DNA of 64,000 nt from an uncultured Phascolarctobacterium sp. Its GTDB lineage: Bacteria; Bacillota; Negativicutes; Acidaminococcales; Acidaminococcaceae. The stretch spans positions 1-64,000 of the forward strand of contig UQZN01000001.1 in assembly GCA_900545535.1 (NCBI GenBank), in the 5' to 3' direction. Position 1 is the first letter of the stretch. Every line of letters begins with the position of its first letter. The translations under genes and the position numbers were made by a program. Under the pieces are notes generated by a model that had not been told where the DNA came from, did no database searches, and saw only the letters and a list, made by a program, of their open reading frames with translations. Shown in pieces: positions 59,482 to 64,000 of the stretch.

Positions 59482-62247
59482 ATGAAATGGCTTAAAAACA
59501 GCTTGAAAATATTGGCGATGATAATAACGATTTTAGCCTGTGTATCTGCATCAGCGGCGGAAACACAGGCTAAACAGGTTGTTCGTGTTGCTTTTCCAGA
59601 ATCCAAAGGACTGTGTGAAACTTATGCCGATGGAACGCGTGGCGGTGCAGTTTACGAATGGCTGCTGGAAATAGCTAAATATACAAATTGGGAATATGAA
59701 TTTGTTGAAGATGATTTGATGGAAGCGATCCGGGGGATTTCTACAGGCAAATATGATTTGATGGGAGCTATTTTAAAAATTCCCGGTTTTGGTGAGAATC
59801 TTTATTATCCGGATTATCTGATCGGTTTCAACAACAGTTTATTGATTTACAATAAAGATGATTATAGTATCAAGAGTTTTGATGTAAAAAGCATCGACGG
59901 TAAAACGATTGGCGTTTTTAAAAATGCTGCGGCCAAGTTGAAACGTCTGCATAATGTACTTGATTTTAACAATGTAGCATGTAAATTTAAATATTACAGC
60001 GAGACCGATGATTTTGAACAGGCTTTGAATAAGCATGAAGTGGACTTGCTTTTGGTAAACGATACTTATAAAAACGTAAGTGATTACAATGTAGCGCTGC
60101 GCTTTGACGCAGAACCGTGTTATATTGTAGCCCAAAAAGCTGATCCTGTTATCTGTGCCCAGCTTAATGATGCTATCAAAAAAATTTATGAGGCTAATCC
60201 AAATTTCGGGGAGACAAGTTTTAGAAAGTATTTCCCGGTCAATTATCATAATGCCGCCAATATTTCACAGGAAGAACTTGACTTTATCAAACGTAGTCAG
60301 CCATTTAAGGTTGCGGTGATAGAAGATAATTATCCTTTTTATTTTCGGGAGGGTAAAAAGTCTGTTGGCATTGTTCCCGATATTCTGTCCTTGATTTCGG
60401 CCCAGACGGGAGCAGAATTTGAATATGTAACGGCTGTCTCTTATAAAGATTCCATTGAAATGGTCAAGACAGGCAAGGCTGATGTTTTAGGCTATTTTGC
60501 TAATGAGGATAATGCCGTTGGTGCAGAAGGCATAGATATTACTCAGAATTATATGACACTGAATTCGACCGTGATGCGTAATAAGTATGCTGCTTTTTAT
60601 GATAACAGAAGTGTTGCTGCAGTTATCAATGGCAGTACGGCTTCCCGCAATATCAAGCATGGCTCGGTAGTATATTTTGATACTTATGAAGAATGCCTGA
60701 AAGCAGTGGATGAGGGTAAAGCTGATTATACCAGGCTGCCTGTAGCTGTTTTAGAGCATTTGTATATGAGAGATTATTATACAAATATAACGCCGGTGGT
60801 AGACAGTCCTAAAGTATATCTGGCATTGGGCGTCAATGCTGATAGAGATACGCAGCTGTATTCCATATTGACTAAAGGGCTGGTAAACCTGACTGATGAA
60901 CAAACTTCAAAGATTCTCTCTAATAATACTTTGATGTCAGGGAAAAAGGAGATGTCTTTTAGGGCGTTGGTTTATTCGAACCCGGTTACGTTTTCTTTGA
61001 TCATAATTGTCTTTATTATACTGGCAGCTACGCTTGTTTTTATGTATTTCTGGTTTAAAATGAAAAATCAGGTTATTTACTTTAAGATGAAGCGAGTCGA
61101 GAACCTGAGCAAGGTGCGGTCGGAATTTCTTTCCAGGATGTCTCATGAGATCAGGACGCCGCTTAATGCTATTATTGGACTGGCCAATCTGATGCGGCTT
61201 TCCGGAGACGGGGATCCCGTTACGCAGAAAAATATTTCGAAAATAGATTCATCTGCTAAATTTTTGCTGTCGATAGTTAATGATATTCTGGATATGTCAA
61301 AAATTGAAAGCGGTAAGATCCAGCTTGAAAGCAGGCCGTTTTCTGTGGAAAACCTGCTTGAACAGCTGCGCAATATTTTTCAGGTTATGGCCGAGGAAAG
61401 GAATATCAACTTACAGTTTAAAGGCTATTTTACACATAAAAATTTTGTCGGCGATGAATTGCGTTTGAAACAGATCTTGATCAATTTGCTGTCTAATGCT
61501 CATAAATTTACAGAAACAAAAGGTGAAATTACTGTTACTGTTTTGGAAAGCGCTGTTTCGGAAAACAGCTCAGCGTTGCGGTTCAGTGTTTGTGATACTG
61601 GCATCGGAATACCGGAAGCAGATCTGGAACGAATTTTTGGGTCCTTTGAACAGGTTTTCAGAAAAAGTCGCAGTAATCAGCAGGGGACAGGTCTGGGATT
61701 GGCGATCAGCCGCAACCTGGTAGAATTGATGGGTGGTATTTTAAGCGTGCGCAGCGAAGTTGCCAAAGGCTCGGAATTCTTTTTTACTATTGAACTGCTT
61801 GTTTATCAAGGGCAGCTTGAGGAGAGTTTAAAAAATAATGAAGTGGCTGGCAAGTATCATGTATTACAGGGGAAAAATGTTTTGTTGGCAGAGGATAATG
61901 ACCTGAATGCCGAGATTGCTGCAACAATGCTGGAAATGCAGGGCGTAAAGGTAGAGCGTGTCGTTAACGGTCAGCAGGCTGTCGACAGATTTAAGGAAAC
62001 ATTACCAGGTACCTATGATCTGATTCTGATGGATCTGCAGATGCCAATCAAGGACGGTTTAGAGGCAGCTGTAGAGATAAGAGCGCTGGAGAGAGCGGAT
62101 GCACGGGGAATACCGATTATTGCTATGACTGCCAATACGATGCAGGAAGATCGGGAGAAAGCATTGTCGGCAGGCATGAATTGTTTTATTCCCAAGCCTT
62201 TTGATGTAGAACAGCTATATCAAAGTATAGAAAAATTTTTAAACTAG
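59482..62247 (+). CDS. Hybrid sensor histidine kinase with tandem periplasmic solute-binding domains
   Basis: A 921-residue BvgS/EvgS-type kinase. A signal/anchor (1-28) leads to two type 3 solute-binding domains (about 33-250 and 270-475, second starting FIKRSQPFKVAVIEDNYPF), then a transmembrane helix (about 505-527), HisKA with MSHEIRTPLNA (His555), HATPase with GTGLGLAISRNL, and a C-terminal receiver with LMDLQMPIKDG (Asp851). No HPt domain is present, so a phosphotransfer partner must be elsewhere. The start follows AAAGGA with longer spacing. The genes beside it are phoR and a TonB receptor. Confidence 0.92.
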   Translation: MKWLKNSLKILAMIITILACVSASAAETQAKQVVRVAFPESKGLCETYADGTRGGAVYEWLLEIAKYTNWEYEFVEDDLMEAIRGISTGKYDLMGAILKIPGFGENLYYPDYLIGFNNSLLIYNKDDYSIKSFDVKSIDGKTIGVFKNAAAKLKRLHNVLDFNNVACKFKYYSETDDFEQALNKHEVDLLLVNDTYKNVSDYNVALRFDAEPCYIVAQKADPVICAQLNDAIKKIYEANPNFGETSFRKYFPVNYHNAANISQEELDFIKRSQPFKVAVIEDNYPFYFREGKKSVGIVPDILSLISAQTGAEFEYVTAVSYKDSIEMVKTGKADVLGYFANEDNAVGAEGIDITQNYMTLNSTVMRNKYAAFYDNRSVAAVINGSTASRNIKHGSVVYFDTYEECLKAVDEGKADYTRLPVAVLEHLYMRDYYTNITPVVDSPKVYLALGVNADRDTQLYSILTKGLVNLTDEQTSKILSNNTLMSGKKEMSFRALVYSNPVTFSLIIIVFIILAATLVFMYFWFKMKNQVIYFKMKRVENLSKVRSEFLSRMSHEIRTPLNAIIGLANLMRLSGDGDPVTQKNISKIDSSAKFLLSIVNDILDMSKIESGKIQLESRPFSVENLLEQLRNIFQVMAEERNINLQFKGYFTHKNFVGDELRLKQILINLLSNAHKFTETKGEITVTVLESAVSENSSALRFSVCDTGIGIPEADLERIFGSFEQVFRKSRSNQQGTGLGLAISRNLVELMGGILSVRSEVAKGSEFFFTIELLVYQGQLEESLKNNEVAGKYHVLQGKNVLLAEDNDLNAEIAATMLEMQGVKVERVVNGQQAVDRFKETLPGTYDLILMDLQMPIKDGLEAAVEIRALERADARGIPIIAMTANTMQEDREKALSAGMNCFIPKPFDVEQLYQSIEKFLN

Positions 62248-62301
62248 CTGAGTACTGTTTTTTTGCGTAATAAAAGAAGCGTGTATTGGGGAGAGGTTGC
62301 T

Positions 62302-64000
62302 GTGAAGCAAAAATATCTGAATGTCTTTGCTTTAACGGGTTTATGTTTGCTGACCTGGACAATAGAGACTGCGGCTGCTGAGGAAGCCGCAGAATTTTAT
62401 TTGGAGCCGATGATAGTTACAGCAGCACGTTATGAAACAAACGAAATCAAGCCTGGTTATTATAAAATTGGTGAGCAGCAGCTAAAAGCAGGTAATTATG
62501 ATAATGCTTTGGACGTTGTGCAGGAATTGCCTGGTATCACTATTATGGGACAGGGTGTCAGCGGCGGAAGAAATGCTTACAGTAATATCCTGCTGAATGG
62601 TTCTGACCGTTATATTGTGGTGGTAGATGGTATCCGCGCCAACTGGAACGGCAGCAGCTACAATGATTTTGATTTTAGTGTGCTGCCAGCTGAAATGCTG
62701 GCGAGTGTAGAAGTACTGCCGGCGTCTGCGGGTGCTATATACGGTAATGCGGCGAAGGGCGGCGTAATCAGGATCACTACCAAAAAAGCTGCTGAGGGCG
62801 TTAAGACCAGTATCAATCTGGAAACCGGCAGCTATGGACGTGAAAGCGAAAATATTCTGCAGCTTGGCAAAAGTGGCGACTGGAGCTGGTTAGTGGCTGC
62901 ACAGAAAAGTATTACAGGTGACTACAGCAGCGCCAGACACAGCATACCTTCATATGATAATACCGAAAATGCCGACGTTAAGGTAACAAAATCCTGGGGT
63001 GATGCTGCCGAGCTTACTTTGAGCTACAGCGCTTTCAGTGGCAGATATATGTCGAAGATCTTTAACTATAAAAATATTGAAACAGATACAACTAAACCGG
63101 CAAATTTAGTTAAGAATATTTTTATGGTCAATGCCCGTAAAACTGAAAATAATATCAGCCTGGAATTTAATCGAAAAATTTCTGACAGCGAAAATAATCT
63201 TTTGGGTATTTATCGACGTGGCAGTAATGCTGTCTATGATGAAGGGTCTAACGTTCCTAACCCCTGGCTGATCGAATTGCGCACGCAGGGATTTTTTGAC
63301 CGGTATACTAAGCAGTGGCATCCTAAAAATACTTTGACCGGCGGTATTGAATATTATCAGGATCTGGTGCTGGATTATCAGGACCTTACTTCAAATTATA
63401 ATGACAGGACTATGATCAGCAAGGCTGTTTATCTGCAGAATGAGTGGCAGCTGGACGACAGGCTCAAAGCAACAGGCAGCCTGCGGCAGGACTGGAATTC
63501 TTCTGCCGGTAAGAAATTGTCACCTGCGGTTGCTGTAGAATATAACCCTTCTGATAAACTGTTGTATACATTAGCGTATACTGAATATTTTGCACCGCCG
63601 AAACAAGTGCAGGTATTTTCACCTGCATATGGTAATGAGGAGTTGAAACCGGAAGAAGGTAAAGTCTACGAATTTGGGGCTTCTTACACACCGGAGGCTT
63701 CACTGACTCTGAAAGCCAGTATTTTTCACCGTGATGCTGCTAATGTTATCGCAGTAGATCGTACTGTAGATCCACGACGCTACGCTAATGTTGCTCGTGA
63801 GAAAGCCACTGGCTTTACGCTTTCTGCCGATAAACGTTTTTCAGAGCAGTGGCGGGCTTCAGTAGCCTATACGCAGGCGAAGGTAGAGACAGAACGCAGC
63901 AAAAATATGCCTCAGGTTAGTACGATGATTCCGCATGGTGAATTACAGTTTAATCTGCTTTATGACAGAGAGCCTTACAGCGCTTTACTGCAGGGGCGAG
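62302..64000 (+). CDS. TonB-dependent outer-membrane receptor (3' end outside window)
   Basis: An open frame from a GTG at 62302 (GGGGAGAGG upstream) to the window end, about 566 codons, with no stop. A signal peptide (about 1-29, ending TAAA) is followed by a TonB-box-like MIVTAARYE and a plug (DNALDVVQELPGIT, SNILLNGSDRYIVVVDG, SVEVLPASAGAIYGNAAKGGVIRITTKK), then barrel strands. The ligand is unknown. Its position after the solute-sensing hybrid kinase suggests that the kinase may control it, which is an inference. Confidence 0.88.
   Translation, partial: MKQKYLNVFALTGLCLLTWTIETAAAEEAAEFYLEPMIVTAARYETNEIKPGYYKIGEQQLKAGNYDNALDVVQELPGITIMGQGVSGGRNAYSNILLNGSDRYIVVVDGIRANWNGSSYNDFDFSVLPAEMLASVEVLPASAGAIYGNAAKGGVIRITTKKAAEGVKTSINLETGSYGRESENILQLGKSGDWSWLVAAQKSITGDYSSARHSIPSYDNTENADVKVTKSWGDAAELTLSYSAFSGRYMSKIFNYKNIETDTTKPANLVKNIFMVNARKTENNISLEFNRKISDSENNLLGIYRRGSNAVYDEGSNVPNPWLIELRTQGFFDRYTKQWHPKNTLTGGIEYYQDLVLDYQDLTSNYNDRTMISKAVYLQNEWQLDDRLKATGSLRQDWNSSAGKKLSPAVAVEYNPSDKLLYTLAYTEYFAPPKQVQVFSPAYGNEELKPEEGKVYEFGASYTPEASLTLKASIFHRDAANVIAVDRTVDPRRYANVAREKATGFTLSADKRFSEQWRASVAYTQAKVETERSKNMPQVSTMIPHGELQFNLLYDREPYSALLQGR

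Noticed and set aside
1..64000. CRISPR arrays, tRNA and rRNA genes, and insertion sequences.
   Set aside because: No regularly spaced repeat arrays, tRNA cloverleaf sequences, rRNA segments or transposase genes were recognised by eye.

Overview
The window most likely comes from a diderm Firmicute (class Negativicutes, possibly an Acidaminococcaceae/Phascolarctobacterium-type gut bacterium; the genus is an inference). It combines Firmicute signatures (a T-box leader before leuS, comEA-comEC next to holA, a pstSCAB-phoU-phoP-phoR string) with outer-membrane machinery (three TonB-dependent receptors and an autotransporter with a C-terminal beta-barrel). Housekeeping genes have balanced base composition. 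The stretch from about 4.1 to 22 kb, and some inserts elsewhere, are visibly AT-richer and look acquired.

Layout. 0.1-4.0 kb: patatin-like lipase, a frameshifted ComEC-type metallo-beta-lactamase protein, an amidase and a membrane-anchored DUF2939-like protein. 4.1-7.3 kb: a HEPN/MNT toxin-antitoxin pair and unknown genes, punctuated by three copies (one intact, two decayed) of a small-ORF/hairpin cassette. 7.4-20.9 kb: a composite anti-phage island read in one direction: SNF2-type helicase, DUF4391 protein, a fused AAA ATPase-DUF4435 protein (PARIS-like), type III-like Mod, a RhuM-family protein, type III-like Res, and a DUF262/DUF1524 GmrSD-type restriction protein. A gene-poor junction with repeated 8-mers and a phage-type DnaD-like gene follows.

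22-30.4 kb: a NifX/NifB-type protein, two tandem EamA transporters, a metallophosphoesterase, a large autotransporter with an HExxH metalloprotease motif, and an MFS transporter. 30.4-42 kb: T-box-leuS, comEA, comEC, a CGGC protein, holA, a glutamine synthetase behind an attenuator-like hairpin, a PAP-like phosphoesterase and yajQ.

42-52.7 kb: nutrient uptake across the outer membrane. An uncharacterised terminated leader RNA is followed by a cobalamin riboswitch with its own terminator, then a TonB receptor with a large inserted domain, a beta-propeller protein, a small secreted protein and a damaged DUF2325 locus. A MerR-family regulator then faces a second TonB receptor plus a substrate-binding lipoprotein; the promoter between them has the 19-bp spacer typical of MerR activation. 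52.7-59.3 kb: the phosphate regulon with Pho-box-like repeats before pstS. 59.5-64 kb: a hybrid sensor kinase with two periplasmic solute-binding domains, then a third TonB receptor cut by the window edge.

The most interesting region is the defence island. A single-chain PARIS-like gene sits inside a type III-like restriction operon, with an extra helicase and DUF4391 protein upstream and a type IV-like enzyme downstream. This would let restriction, sensing of anti-restriction proteins and attack on modified DNA act from one locus.
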